Below, in pieces: positions 8,884-17,562 of a stretch of 64,000 nucleotides of DNA. The DNA comes from Dyadobacter fermentans DSM 18053 (GTDB taxonomy: Bacteria > Bacteroidota > Bacteroidia > Cytophagales > Spirosomataceae). The first letter of the stretch is position 1; every line of letters begins with the position of its first letter. Location: assembly GCF_000023125.1 (NCBI RefSeq), contig NC_013037.1, positions 2,852,001-2,916,000 on the forward strand, written 5' to 3'. A program made the translations under genes and the position numbers. A model generated the notes under the pieces. That model worked only from the letters and a program-made list of their open reading frames with translations, had not been told where the DNA came from and made no database searches.

Positions 8884-9701
8884 CAGAGGAGATTGTTCGC
8901 GAGCACGATATCGCTGTGAGCAGAGCCTGTAAAATCGTTAGCCTTGTTCGCTCTCAATATTATTACAGCAGTAAGAAGGATGATTCTGAGGTAATTGAGT
9001 CGTTGCAGGACTTGGCATTCAAACACCCTTCATACGGGTTTAGAAAGCTGTTTGCCTACCTGCGAAGATCAGGTAAGCCATGGAATCATAAGCGAGTTCA
9101 CCGCATTTATCAAGTTTTGAAGCTGAATAAGAGGCGAAAGGGGAAGCGGCGATTACCCGATCGGGTTAGGCAACCTTTAGCTCAGCCAGCGCAGGTGAAT
9201 GAAGTTTGGAGTGTCGATTTTATGAGCGACAGTATGGTCGGCAACCGCAAATTCCGAACGTTCAACGTCATTGACGACTGCTCACGTGAGGCATTGGCCA
9301 TAGAAATCGATACTTCACTTTCCGCGAAGCGGATCATTAGGACTTTGAACCGTATTGGAGAAAGCAGAGGATTCCCAATGGCGATCAGATCGGACAACGG
9401 ACCGGAATTCACTTCCGGAAATTTCACGATCTGGTGTGAGGAAAAAGGCATTGAAGCCAAATTTATACAGCCAGGCAAGCCAACGCAAAATGGCTATATC
9501 GAACGATTTAATCGACTGTACAGAGAAGCTGTATTAGACGCTTATTTGTTCTTCGACCTGGATCAGGTCAGGCAATTAACCGCGGAATGGATTGAAGAAT
9601 ATAACCAGCGACGACCACATGAAGGACTGGGCAATTTGACACCATTTGAATGGAAGGAATCGCTGGTGAAAAAGAAAATTCACCACCAAATGACTGTCTG
9701 A
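8880..9701 (+). CDS. IS3-family transposase OrfB (DDE integrase domain)
   Basis: This reading frame holds the retroviral-type DDE catalytic core: first Asp in VWSVDFMSD, second in IRSDNGPEF, and the Glu in NGYIERFNRLYRE. It is in the -1 frame relative to orfA. The open frame extends back through an A5 run (8867-8871 region), so translation may occur as a fused OrfAB by -1 frameshifting or from the TTG that overlaps the orfA stop (ATTGA). It catalyses cut and joining of the element ends. Confidence 0.93.
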   Translation: MTEEIVREHDIAVSRACKIVSLVRSQYYYSSKKDDSEVIESLQDLAFKHPSYGFRKLFAYLRRSGKPWNHKRVHRIYQVLKLNKRRKGKRRLPDRVRQPLAQPAQVNEVWSVDFMSDSMVGNRKFRTFNVIDDCSREALAIEIDTSLSAKRIIRTLNRIGESRGFPMAIRSDNGPEFTSGNFTIWCEEKGIEAKFIQPGKPTQNGYIERFNRLYREAVLDAYLFFDLDQVRQLTAEWIEEYNQRRPHEGLGNLTPFEWKESLVKKKIHHQMTV

Positions 9702-9910
9702 GAAACGGGGTACTTACAACCTGTTCTCATAAAACGCACGGAATTTGAGACAAAATGTGTCTAGCCAATGCGGGGAAGCTTACATATTAGTGAGTAGGAT
9801 CTTTGACTTTCAATGTGAATCCAGCATTGATAGAGCGGAAATCCGTGGTGGATAGAGGATGTGTCAACATTCAATCACCAGAACATGATTAAATGTCTCT
9901 TAAACGGACA

Positions 9911-10213
9911 TTATTTGCGACGAGACGATTTATCTCCCCACCAAATGTATGTTAATAGTTGGACTTCGGTTTTCAAGTCTAACTCCGATATTTCCAAAGG
10001 ACCTTCTGGTTCTGCATTGTAACAATCACAACTAGTAAAAATCCTGTCTATTAAGCGTGCAAATCTTTCATCGTGGTTCTGGCCCGTATCGCGGTCTCTT
10101 CTCCACTGTTCAAAGAAGGATCTGATGAATTCTTCTACTACAACGTGATCGTTTAAATATCGGTCAATGAACAGTTTATAGATTGTTTCTGATGGAATAG
10201 GTTTTAAAGACAT
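9911..10213 (-). CDS. Colicin D-type immunity protein (orphan)
   Basis: This 100-residue acidic protein resembles the bacterial self-protective colicin-like immunity family: YKLFIDRYLNDHVVVEEFIRSFFEQWRRDRD followed by a helical region and a conserved acidic tail. Such proteins bind and neutralise tRNase toxins such as colicin D. No toxin gene lies beside it, so it would act as an orphan immunity gene giving protection against neighbours, or as a remnant after loss of the toxin. The recognition rests on sequence pattern only. Confidence 0.6.
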   Translation of the reverse strand: MSLKPIPSETIYKLFIDRYLNDHVVVEEFIRSFFEQWRRDRDTGQNHDERFARLIDRIFTSCDCYNAEPEGPLEISELDLKTEVQLLTYIWWGDKSSRRK

Positions 10214-10312
10214 TGCAATGAAATGAGTTAAGCAAGGATTAGAGCCATAGGCAGGTTTTCAAAGCTATAATAGTTACAACCAAGGATTATATTATATAAA
10301 ATTTTGTCTTTC

Positions 10313-10335
10313 TCACGAAACCCTGGATTTCGTGA
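10313..10335. terminator. Hairpin TCACGAAA / TTTCGTGA
   Basis: A perfect 8-bp stem with a 7-nt loop lies between the divergently placed immunity gene and the downstream end of the DUF6141-like gene. It could terminate the latter on the minus strand, but there is no clear T-run. Confidence 0.35.
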
Positions 10336-10360
10336 CACAATTGGCTATCTACCGCCGACA

Positions 10361-10481
10361 GCGGTTGACACAACAACCGTGAGTCAAATCTGTGAGTGTG
10401 CTGACCGACGGTTCTCCTATCAACCGTTTTTACCGCGTGTTAATCGCTGCTGTCACATATTTCGCAGGTATTTTGAGACAG
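10361..10481. repeat. Diverged 120-bp repeat, copy A
   Basis: This segment aligns with 12390-12509. Shared blocks in order are CGGTTGAC, a GGTT..CC..TCAAC block, a T-run, TGTC.CAT, CAGG and TTTGAGACAG. Both copies include an internal inverted pair GGTTGA/TCAACC. No gene is recognisable in it. Confidence 0.5.
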
Positions 10482-10492
10482 TACGCGCAAGG

Positions 10493-10984
10493 TTACCTGT
10501 GATTAAAAGGCTCTATGGCGGTATTGATTAAATCGGCAGATTTTTGAGTTCCAATAAGAAATTTGCTGCCATTATTTAGTTCAAGTGCAATCCCTTTATT
10601 TCCAGAAACATTATTGACTGTCCCATATTTACTGCTAAACCTCCATCCATAACCTACAAAACTGTAAGTTGTAAATTGGATTGATTTTATTTCTTGCCAA
10701 GAAATGGTTTTAGCCTTTTTTGGAAACGGGAGCCAGGCAAAAGATACCCCTTCTTCGCTTATCCTGCTGACTAACCTAACATTGCAAGCATAAATTACTA
10801 ATAACATGATTGCTGGAAAAAGCGTCATTGATAGATTGAATATCAGCTCTACTGGGCCAAAAGTTTTTCCGTTTAGTATGGAAATCGTTAAGTCTCCAAC
10901 TAAAATCACTTCGATCAAAATCAAAATAACAACCATCCAAACTGGTCTAAACTTTTGTTCTTCTTGGAATACTATCGGCTTCAT
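10493..10984 (-). CDS. Membrane protein with PH-like domain (DUF6141-like)
   Basis: The 163-residue protein has two predicted membrane helices (WMVVILILIEVILVGDLTISI and LIFNLSMTLFPAIMLLVIYA). A soluble domain follows (SEEGVSFAWLPFPKKAKTISWQEIKSIQFTTYSF and GNKGIALELNNGSKFLIGTQKSADL), a pattern seen in small bacterial PH-domain membrane proteins. Role unknown; probably cytoplasmic-face membrane-anchored. Its stop lies inside a diverged repeat region. Confidence 0.6.
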   Translation of the reverse strand: MKPIVFQEEQKFRPVWMVVILILIEVILVGDLTISILNGKTFGPVELIFNLSMTLFPAIMLLVIYACNVRLVSRISEEGVSFAWLPFPKKAKTISWQEIKSIQFTTYSFVGYGWRFSSKYGTVNNVSGNKGIALELNNGSKFLIGTQKSADLINTAIEPFNHR

Positions 10985-11402
10985 AACGGCTATATTTTGT
11001 TTTGAGACAAAGCGATGTTTAGGATAAAATACTCGAATAGCTATTCAAAAGGCAAATTCATCCCCTCAGGAGCTCCCTAGGGCATAACCACTCCATGACA
11101 ACTAGGCAGAGTCGCGTCTTCTTGTACTAATCGAAGAACTTACACAGATCGGCCTGCGTCCCCTTGTTCTATGTTTTCTCATTTATAAAATGAGTTATCT
11201 GAACGCGGGTGGCGTTTTCTGGTTTCTGTCCTCTTTTGGCTCTCGCTGATGAAAAGAAAGGATTGGATTTTTCAGGGTCTCATTTAGTCCAGGGAGATTT
11301 ATTCAAATGTCAATCACATAGATATCCCAACTAAAATTTGCGTTTTGTGTCCAATGATGGTACATAGTAGCAAGATCGATCTATATTTTCAAGTAAACTT
11401 CA
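10985..11402. other. Intergenic stretch
   Basis: Between the divergent membrane protein and lipoprotein genes no gene or clear hairpin is seen. The 3' part presumably carries the promoter of the lipoprotein gene. Confidence 0.4.
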
Positions 11403-11918
11403 ATGAACATTCACAGATTAGTCGTTGCAGTAGTATTTATCTGCGCATTTGGTTGCAAGGAAAAGGAGGTCTATCCAGCAGAAACCCAACAAGGTCTTAA
11501 CACTTTTGGAGTTAAGATTGATGGCAAAAAATGGCATCCCAACCAAAAATTAGGAATAATAGTGCCGGACAGACTCTCAGGCGAGTATCATAAACAGGAC
11601 GGTATTTTGGGAGTTACAGCTACCAGAGATGGTAATGACGAAATAATCGTCCTTACGATTGTTGGAGCTACTAAACCAGGGAATTACACTTTCAACAGCG
11701 ATTCTAGCAGAAGCACCAGTACACACCTCGGGGGAAATGAAGTTGATGACGAGTATCGATTATTCCCAGGAGGAATTAATGAAGTTAATATTACCAAATT
11801 GGACACTATCAACAAGGTAGTAGCAGGTACTTTTAAAATCCAGCTCAAAGGGGTGAAAAATCAGACCATAAAAAACCTTACTGATGGGGTTTTCGATATA
11901 AAATGTCAAACGTATTAA
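11403..11918 (+). CDS. Hypothetical lipoprotein (DUF6252-like)
   Basis: The 171-residue product starts MNIHRLVVAVVFICAFGC, a lipoprotein signal with lipidated Cys18. The mature part (NTFGVKIDGKKWHP..., then IIVLTIVGATKPGNYTF and GTFKIQLKG) follows the pattern of DUF6252 lipoproteins, which are beta-rich and common in Bacteroidota. No enzymatic motif is visible. It converges with the next minus-strand gene, with only 5 bp between the stops. Confidence 0.65.
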   Translation: MNIHRLVVAVVFICAFGCKEKEVYPAETQQGLNTFGVKIDGKKWHPNQKLGIIVPDRLSGEYHKQDGILGVTATRDGNDEIIVLTIVGATKPGNYTFNSDSSRSTSTHLGGNEVDDEYRLFPGGINEVNITKLDTINKVVAGTFKIQLKGVKNQTIKNLTDGVFDIKCQTY

Positions 11919-11923
11919 CAGGC

Positions 11924-12304
11924 TTAGATACTCATATTCATCCCTTTACCTTTCCCAGTCTCCAGCCCTTTGGTGCGCAGCTGCTGCCGGTATCCGGCCA
12001 GTTCCATGGCATTTTTAGCCGTGTCCTTTTCCAGCCATTTCCGGGCGTGCTCCGCGCCAGCGAGGCCGCTATCCTGGGCAACGCTCCAGCAGATCAGCCC
12101 GATATCATTTTCCCCCAGGTTTTTCAGGTAAGCCGACACTCGTGGGGCACTGCCTTTGAAATTGGCGAAGATCCCGGCCATGATCCGCTCATAACTCTGC
12201 CGGCTGCTTTGCTCGACCTGGTTGCTGCGGATCCGCTCCGAAAATTCCGCCAGCGCTGTACCGCTCGCCCAGCCTTTGTGACGATATCGTTTTTCCTTTC
12301 CCAT
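11924..12304 (-). CDS. Hypothetical protein, 126 aa
   Basis: The product is a basic, helical, cytoplasmic protein (MGKEKRYRHKGWASGTALAEFSERIR...). No family is recognised. It converges on the lipoprotein gene at 11403. Overlapping frames in the same region on both strands are long, as expected in GC-rich DNA, so the frame choice rests on the natural-looking composition. Confidence 0.45.
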   Translation of the reverse strand: MGKEKRYRHKGWASGTALAEFSERIRSNQVEQSSRQSYERIMAGIFANFKGSAPRVSAYLKNLGENDIGLICWSVAQDSGLAGAEHARKWLEKDTAKNAMELAGYRQQLRTKGLETGKGKGMNMSI

Positions 12305-12389
12305 CCTGGGTAGTAGATATCCCCTTCGCCTTGCTCGATCCGGATGCGCCGCTTTGCCAGAAATTCACATTCACAGGTCGAACGCGCTA

Positions 12390-12509
12390 ACGGTTGACGC
12401 GACAAGCACACCCCCGATGTGGCCAATGGTGCCTGATGGTTCACCCGTCAACAACTTTTTTGACCTATTAGTGGCGGTTGTCCCATTTTATCCAGGCTAT
12501 TTGAGACAG
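12390..12509. repeat. Diverged 120-bp repeat, copy B
   Basis: Counterpart of 10361-10481, about two thirds identical by eye, ending in TTTGAGACAG. Together with copy A it brackets the DUF6141-like and lipoprotein genes. The rest of 12305-12719 shows no gene; it should include the promoter of the hybrid sensor. Confidence 0.5.
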
Positions 12510-12719
12510 GCAATGTTAGGACCCGTCCTAAAAAGTATTGATCGTTTTGCTGTTAATCCTGTTTTGAATTTACTACTTTGAATTTTTACTCAAATTCAGC
12601 GTAATCCTGACAGCAATGAATTATCAACCAATTGACGGGTTAAACGTATATTGAAGTGAACCTGGCCACAAAAAATTTATCAGCTTACTAATGTCATCAT
12701 AAATTGCCCTGATTTTCTC

Positions 12720-15700
12720 TTGCATGGTTATTTTTACACTATTGAAACCAAAATACGATTGCCATTATCTGAACTGTTTCTACGTAACCTTCTCAAATTG
12801 ATGTTTTTGCTCCTGTGTTTTACTTGCACAGGTGTAGTCGGGCAAACTGTGAGAAATATTTCTCCCAAAGAAGGCCTTCCGCAATCTTTTGTTTCTGGTT
12901 TGGAACAGGATAAGACGGGGTTCGTTTGGGTTGGTACCCGAAATGGTCTTGCCCGGTACGATGGTATCAATTTCAAACTTTTTCAACATAATAATGCTGA
13001 CAGCTCCTCGCTCTCATCCAATCTGATCCTTAATATAAAAGCGTTTAACCAAGCTATATGGATCGAGCATGAAACTGGCGAAATAGACAAGCTCGACCCG
13101 GTTTCTGAAAAGATCGAGCGCTATCCTTTTTCTTTGAAGCTAAAAAGCAATGCCATTCTTCGCCGCGCCTGGTTAGCCGATTCAAAGGGTATAATATGGC
13201 GGATCGCGGATGGCAAAGGACTGATTCGATATGCTGCAACAGCACAGATTTACGATAAAAAATCCAGCGGATTCGATAGTGATACATTGTGGGGCCTTTG
13301 TGAAGGTGCGGATCGGCAAGTATGGGTTTTGACGCGGTACGGCCTTAGCAAACTCGACAGCAAATCAGGCAAGGTTGAAAATTACGGATGCCCGCAGGTT
13401 CCAGACTATCACGATTACCGCTATTCGGTCCGGTTTCCGGTGGGGCTGCATCAGCGCAAGAACGGTGAATTGATGTGGGCCGACAGAAAGTTCCTGTACC
13501 TGTTTTCAGTTGCTCAAAAGAAATACGTAAAAAAGATTCCCTTTAATTCACCAAGTGACCGCGGGGTTACCTGGATACGCACGGGTCCCGATGGCCGCGA
13601 GTACTTCGAGAGGGGCGAAGCAATATACCGGTATGACGAGCAAAACGGTCTCAATGTGGTGTATGGGCGAACCCAAGTAGATAAGGACCCAATCCAATCC
13701 TTTTTAATAGATCAATCAAGCCTGGTTTGGCTGGGAACTAACGCTCACGGTATTTCCCAGGTGGATCTGACAACTCCCTTCTTTCCATCTTTTCCTGTCA
13801 AGGAAGGCTTTGCTGGTGATGTGATCAAAGCCGAGTTCGGGCAATCGCTGTCAGCCTTGTTTAACTGGGAGCCAAAAGATGAGCGTTTTGCGGCATCGGG
13901 ATACCATGTCCGCTCAGCATATTCTAAAACCGGCACACTATGGATGGGTCTGAAAAGGCGGGTTGTCCGGTTTGATGCCAGTACCAAAACATTTTTTCCA
14001 CTTCCTCAGTTAACCTCCATTACAAACGATTTCGAAACCTCAATAGCAGGAGTGGTTATAAGTCCGGAGGGTGAACCTGTCGTAATGGGTTTCAACCGTA
14101 TCGCGCTGATCTACAATCCGCGAAAAAATACGTGGGACTGGTTAATACCCGCAGGAGAAATCAGCCGTCAAATCGGCGTAGATGTGACGCCCCAGGACAT
14201 TTCCATGGATACAGACCATATCTGGATTACAACGGAATTGGATGGATTGGTATATATGAATCGCAAAACAGGCAAAATCAGGCAGCTTAAATATGGCCAA
14301 GGACAACAGGGGTTACCGACAAATCAGCTGCTGGGTTTGAGGCCCGACCCCACAAGGCCTGACCTGCTTTGGATCGGCAGCCGAAATGGCTTAATCTGCC
14401 TGAACAAAAAAACACTTAAAGCCGAGGTTTTTAACACAGCAGCAGGCCTTCCTGATAATACGATCTATACATTACTAGCCGACAAATATGGCAGTCTATG
14501 GTTTGGTACTAATAAAGGACTATGCAGTTTCAGTCCTGTTACGCATAAAGTAAGGATCTTTCAAACCCGTCATGGCTTGTGGGAGGACGAATTCAACCGC
14601 TTTCACCAGTTAATGTTTCCCGATGGGCGCCTGGCGTTTGGCGGAACGCATGGCTGGACGGTATTTGATCCGGATAAGATAAAAGATGACAGTTACCAGC
14701 CTTCCATTGCCTTAACTGCGCTTAAAATTAATAATGAGACTATAACCCCATCACCCGATGGTTTGCTTACACAGCCCATTAATGCAATGCGTGAACTGGT
14801 GCTGCCATACGACCAGAGCACGGTCACGTTTTTTTTTGCCGGACTGCAATTTAATCAGCCGCAGGATTTGCATTACCGGTATCAGTTGTCGGGGTATGAC
14901 AATGACTGGGTGGCCGCCGGGCAAGTACCATTTGCAAACTACACCAAAATACCGCCCGGTGACTATGAATTTCTGGTCAATGCCAGCAACACAACCGGAC
15001 ATTGGAGTAAGGAAATTAAGAAACTCGTCATCACAGTCAGCCCTCCCTGGTGGCGTACCTGGTGGGCGTATTTGCTTTATGTCGTGATTATAGGAACCAG
15101 CATTTGGTATTGGATGCGGCTGCAACTGATCCGCATGGAGCAACGCAAGGCAGCCGAGCTTAAAAAGCAGGAAGCGCAGCAGCTGCGGGTGCTGGTAGAC
15201 CTGAAAGAGCGCTTTTTTACCAATGTAACCCACGACTTCCGGACGCCGCTGACGCTGATCCTGTCGCCGCTTGCGCCGCTGATCCGCAAATATGCAGGTA
15301 CGGAGGACGAGGGAAAAATGTTGTCCATTCAAAGAAATGCCCAACAACTGCTGGCACTTATCAACCAGCTGCTCGACTTTTCAAAACTCGACGCCAAGAT
15401 GCTCTCCATCGAAGAGTCGGCAGGCGACCCCGGTTTGTTTGCGGAAAACGTGTTCGAATTGTTCACCGAAGAGGCCGCCATGAAGGGTGTCACAATCCTT
15501 TTCAGCAACGAGCTGCACGGGCATTTCTGGTTTGACGGCCCTAAGCTGGAACGGATTCTGGGCAATCTTATCGGGAATGCGATCAAGTTCACACCTGCGG
15601 GTGGAACTGTGAATGTGGCCGCCGCGAAAGTGAACGGGCAGGTATTGTACTCGGTGACCGATAACGGAATTGGTATTCCCGAGGACAGGGTCGCGTATAT

Positions 15701-16697
15701 TTTTAAGCGTTACTATCAGGTGAATGGGAATGAAAGCCAGGCTGTGAAGGGCAGCGGCATTGGATTAGCCCTGGTGAAAGAGCTTGTGGAAATGCAGCAG
15801 GGGCGTATCGAGGTTGAGAGCCGGCCGGGGCGAGGGAGTACATTCCGCATCTTCATGCCCTACCGGCCCGCTGCGCAGGTTGCGCCACCTGCTTTGAATG
15901 ACCGCGTGAAAGAGGAATGGGAAGTGCCGGTAATGGAAAGCGAACAAGTCCGCATTCTCCTGCTAGAAGACAATGCCGAGCTGGCAGACCTGATCGCAGG
16001 CAGTCTTCCGCTGCATTATCAGGTCGACAGGGAAGTGAATGGGGCGGACGGCCTGAAAAACGCATTGGAAACAATCCCGGACCTCATCATCAGCGACGTA
16101 ATGATGCCGGTCATGGATGGTTTTGAGTTCTGCGAAAAGGTGAAACAACACGAGCAAACCAGCCACATCCCGATAATCCTGCTGACCGCTAAAATGGGCT
16201 TCGATAGCCGTATGCAAGGATTGACGACCGGAGCGGACGACTACCTTACCAAACCGTTCCACGTTCCCGAGCTGAATTTACGGGTCTACAATTTGCTCGA
16301 ACGCCAGCGCAGATTGCGCGCGCACATTCAAGGCCAGATCAGCTCACCGCTGTCGGAACCCGGCAAAGCAATAGAACTGGACCCGTTCCTGACAAAATTC
16401 CATGAGATGATCGAGCAGGACCTGGACGACTCTTCAGTGAGTGTGGATCAGCTAGCTTCGCGGATGCACATGAGCCGTTCGCAGCTGCACCGCAAAATGC
16501 GGGCGGTGGCAGGGATGCCCGTCAGCGATGTGGTCAGGAATTACAGGCTGAACAGGGCGGCGACGTTCCTTAAAGAAGGGTTCGGCAGTTCTGAGTCGGC
16601 TTACAAGGCAGGCTTTGACAGTCCGGCCTATTTCAGCAAATGTTTCCGGGCGTTCTTTGGGGTGGTCCCATCCGAGTTTTTAAAAGGGACTATTTGA
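12720..16697 (+). CDS. Hybrid two-component sensor kinase/AraC response regulator (HTCS)
   Basis: A single polypeptide of about 1,300 residues senses an extracytoplasmic signal and binds DNA. The likely true start is the ATG at 12801 (MFLLLCFTCTGVVGQ), which gives a signal peptide. Then follow a periplasmic ligand-sensing double propeller with repeated two-component-regulator motifs (GFVWVGTRNGLARYDG, SLWFGTNKGLCSF), a Y_Y_Y domain, a transmembrane helix near residue 785 and HisKA with phospho-His in THDFRTPLT (residue 838). A HATPase domain (NLIGNAIKFTPAGG, GSGIGLALVKEL), a receiver with Asp in IISDVMMPVMDG (about 1125) and a C-terminal AraC helix-turn-helix complete it. The repeat at 16723-16760 between it and the toxin operon is a good candidate binding site. 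Confidence 0.95.
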   Translation: MHGYFYTIETKIRLPLSELFLRNLLKLMFLLLCFTCTGVVGQTVRNISPKEGLPQSFVSGLEQDKTGFVWVGTRNGLARYDGINFKLFQHNNADSSSLSSNLILNIKAFNQAIWIEHETGEIDKLDPVSEKIERYPFSLKLKSNAILRRAWLADSKGIIWRIADGKGLIRYAATAQIYDKKSSGFDSDTLWGLCEGADRQVWVLTRYGLSKLDSKSGKVENYGCPQVPDYHDYRYSVRFPVGLHQRKNGELMWADRKFLYLFSVAQKKYVKKIPFNSPSDRGVTWIRTGPDGREYFERGEAIYRYDEQNGLNVVYGRTQVDKDPIQSFLIDQSSLVWLGTNAHGISQVDLTTPFFPSFPVKEGFAGDVIKAEFGQSLSALFNWEPKDERFAASGYHVRSAYSKTGTLWMGLKRRVVRFDASTKTFFPLPQLTSITNDFETSIAGVVISPEGEPVVMGFNRIALIYNPRKNTWDWLIPAGEISRQIGVDVTPQDISMDTDHIWITTELDGLVYMNRKTGKIRQLKYGQGQQGLPTNQLLGLRPDPTRPDLLWIGSRNGLICLNKKTLKAEVFNTAAGLPDNTIYTLLADKYGSLWFGTNKGLCSFSPVTHKVRIFQTRHGLWEDEFNRFHQLMFPDGRLAFGGTHGWTVFDPDKIKDDSYQPSIALTALKINNETITPSPDGLLTQPINAMRELVLPYDQSTVTFFFAGLQFNQPQDLHYRYQLSGYDNDWVAAGQVPFANYTKIPPGDYEFLVNASNTTGHWSKEIKKLVITVSPPWWRTWWAYLLYVVIIGTSIWYWMRLQLIRMEQRKAAELKKQEAQQLRVLVDLKERFFTNVTHDFRTPLTLILSPLAPLIRKYAGTEDEGKMLSIQRNAQQLLALINQLLDFSKLDAKMLSIEESAGDPGLFAENVFELFTEEAAMKGVTILFSNELHGHFWFDGPKLERILGNLIGNAIKFTPAGGTVNVAAAKVNGQVLYSVTDNGIGIPEDRVAYIFKRYYQVNGNESQAVKGSGIGLALVKELVEMQQGRIEVESRPGRGSTFRIFMPYRPAAQVAPPALNDRVKEEWEVPVMESEQVRILLLEDNAELADLIAGSLPLHYQVDREVNGADGLKNALETIPDLIISDVMMPVMDGFEFCEKVKQHEQTSHIPIILLTAKMGFDSRMQGLTTGADDYLTKPFHVPELNLRVYNLLERQRRLRAHIQGQISSPLSEPGKAIELDPFLTKFHEMIEQDLDDSSVSVDQLASRMHMSRSQLHRKMRAVAGMPVSDVVRNYRLNRAATFLKEGFGSSESAYKAGFDSPAYFSKCFRAFFGVVPSEFLKGTI

Positions 16698-16722
16698 AGT
16701 ACCAATATGACAATTCCCATCA

Positions 16723-16760
16723 TGCAACGTCAGTTATAGGATCTGCAACGTCAGTTATAG
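16723..16760. promoter_or_regulatory. Tandem 17-bp direct repeat, 21-bp period (candidate operator)
   Basis: TGCAACGTCAGTTATAG occurs at 16723-16739 and again, identically, at 16744-16760. The 21-bp period equals two helical turns, placing both copies on one DNA face, as in the half-sites bound by AraC-family regulators. It lies just downstream of the HTCS stop and 61 bp upstream of the YceI-like gene. Confidence 0.65.
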
Positions 16761-16820
16761 CCTCAAAAATGATTCCTATCCAATTTTGCATCAGAAAACT
16801 TATCTGCAAAATTGTAATAC

Positions 16821-17447
16821 ATGAAGCCAAGTTTATTTCCATTCCGTCTGCTTATTATTCCAATGCTGGCCTTTTGCATGCTGCCCTTCTCATGCATTAA
16901 AGATCATAAGGTTGAGCACTTCATCATTGATAAGTCTGCTTCTGCCATGGAATGGAAGGGCTACCTAAAAGATGGTAGCGGCAACAATGGGACCATCAAA
17001 GTGACAGGAAGATTGTTTGCAGCAGAGCCCGGGATGATCACGGGTGGACAAATCAGTTTCCCACTTTCTTCACTTATCAATATCAACCTGCCTACCGATG
17101 AGCTGAAACAGCAGTTGATCCATCACCTGCAAAGCCGCGATTTTTTCGACATGGCTACCTATCCACACATTCGGTTTGACATCATATCCATGGTGCCTGA
17201 TAAGGATATATCGCATACTTATCACGTAGCCGGCGAACTTATAATGCTGGGGAAATCCAATCCCGTAAGCTTCCCTGTAAAAATAAAGTTGCAGGGAGAA
17301 AGGTTGGAAGTGACCGGCGAAACCGGCATCGACCGGACGCTTTGGGGAATGAACTACGCCAGCGACGAAAGCGCACCGGACGGCATGTATGTCAAACCCG
17401 GAATCGATGTGCAATTCAAGGTGGTGGCGCTAAGAAAAGTTCATTGA
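16821..17447 (+). CDS. YceI-like lipoprotein
   Basis: The 208-residue product has a lipoprotein signal (MLAFCMLPFSC) and then a YceI-type lipocalin-like barrel: IDKSASAMEWKGYLKDG, GRLFAAEPGMITGGQISF, LQSRDFFDMATYPHIRFDI, AGELIMLGKSNPVSFPV and GETGIDRTLWGMNY. YceI proteins bind polyisoprenoid-like lipids in the periplasm; the natural ligand here is unknown. It is the first gene after the HTCS and the tandem repeat, and is probably cotranscribed with the Cry-like gene, whose ATG is 115 bp downstream. Confidence 0.88.
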   Translation: MKPSLFPFRLLIIPMLAFCMLPFSCIKDHKVEHFIIDKSASAMEWKGYLKDGSGNNGTIKVTGRLFAAEPGMITGGQISFPLSSLININLPTDELKQQLIHHLQSRDFFDMATYPHIRFDIISMVPDKDISHTYHVAGELIMLGKSNPVSFPVKIKLQGERLEVTGETGIDRTLWGMNYASDESAPDGMYVKPGIDVQFKVVALRKVH

Positions 17448-17562
17448 CGACTGAACCTATCCGTGCAACGCCATGCAGAAATGTCTCCCCGGGGCGAAGC
17501 GCTTTCAAATCTGCTTATTCAATTCTCCACATATAGTTTCAAATAATCAAAACCATCTAGTT

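Larger units (their letters stand above)
8532..9718 (+). mobile_element. IS3-family insertion sequence with 4-bp target duplication
   Basis: The terminal inverted repeats begin TGTAAGTATCCCG on the left (8532) and, read on the minus strand, TGTAAGTACCCCG on the right (ending at 9718). They are flanked by ACCT at 8528-8531 and again at 9719-9722, a 4-bp target duplication as in the IS407/IS51 groups. The 1187-bp element holds orfA and orfB in the usual overlapping arrangement and looks complete and recently inserted. It lies upstream of the serine recombinase gene and interrupts no recognisable gene. Confidence 0.9.

Noticed and set aside
14751..15347. 198-codon minus-strand frame inside the hybrid sensor gene
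   Set aside because: Antisense shadow of a well-supported kinase domain.
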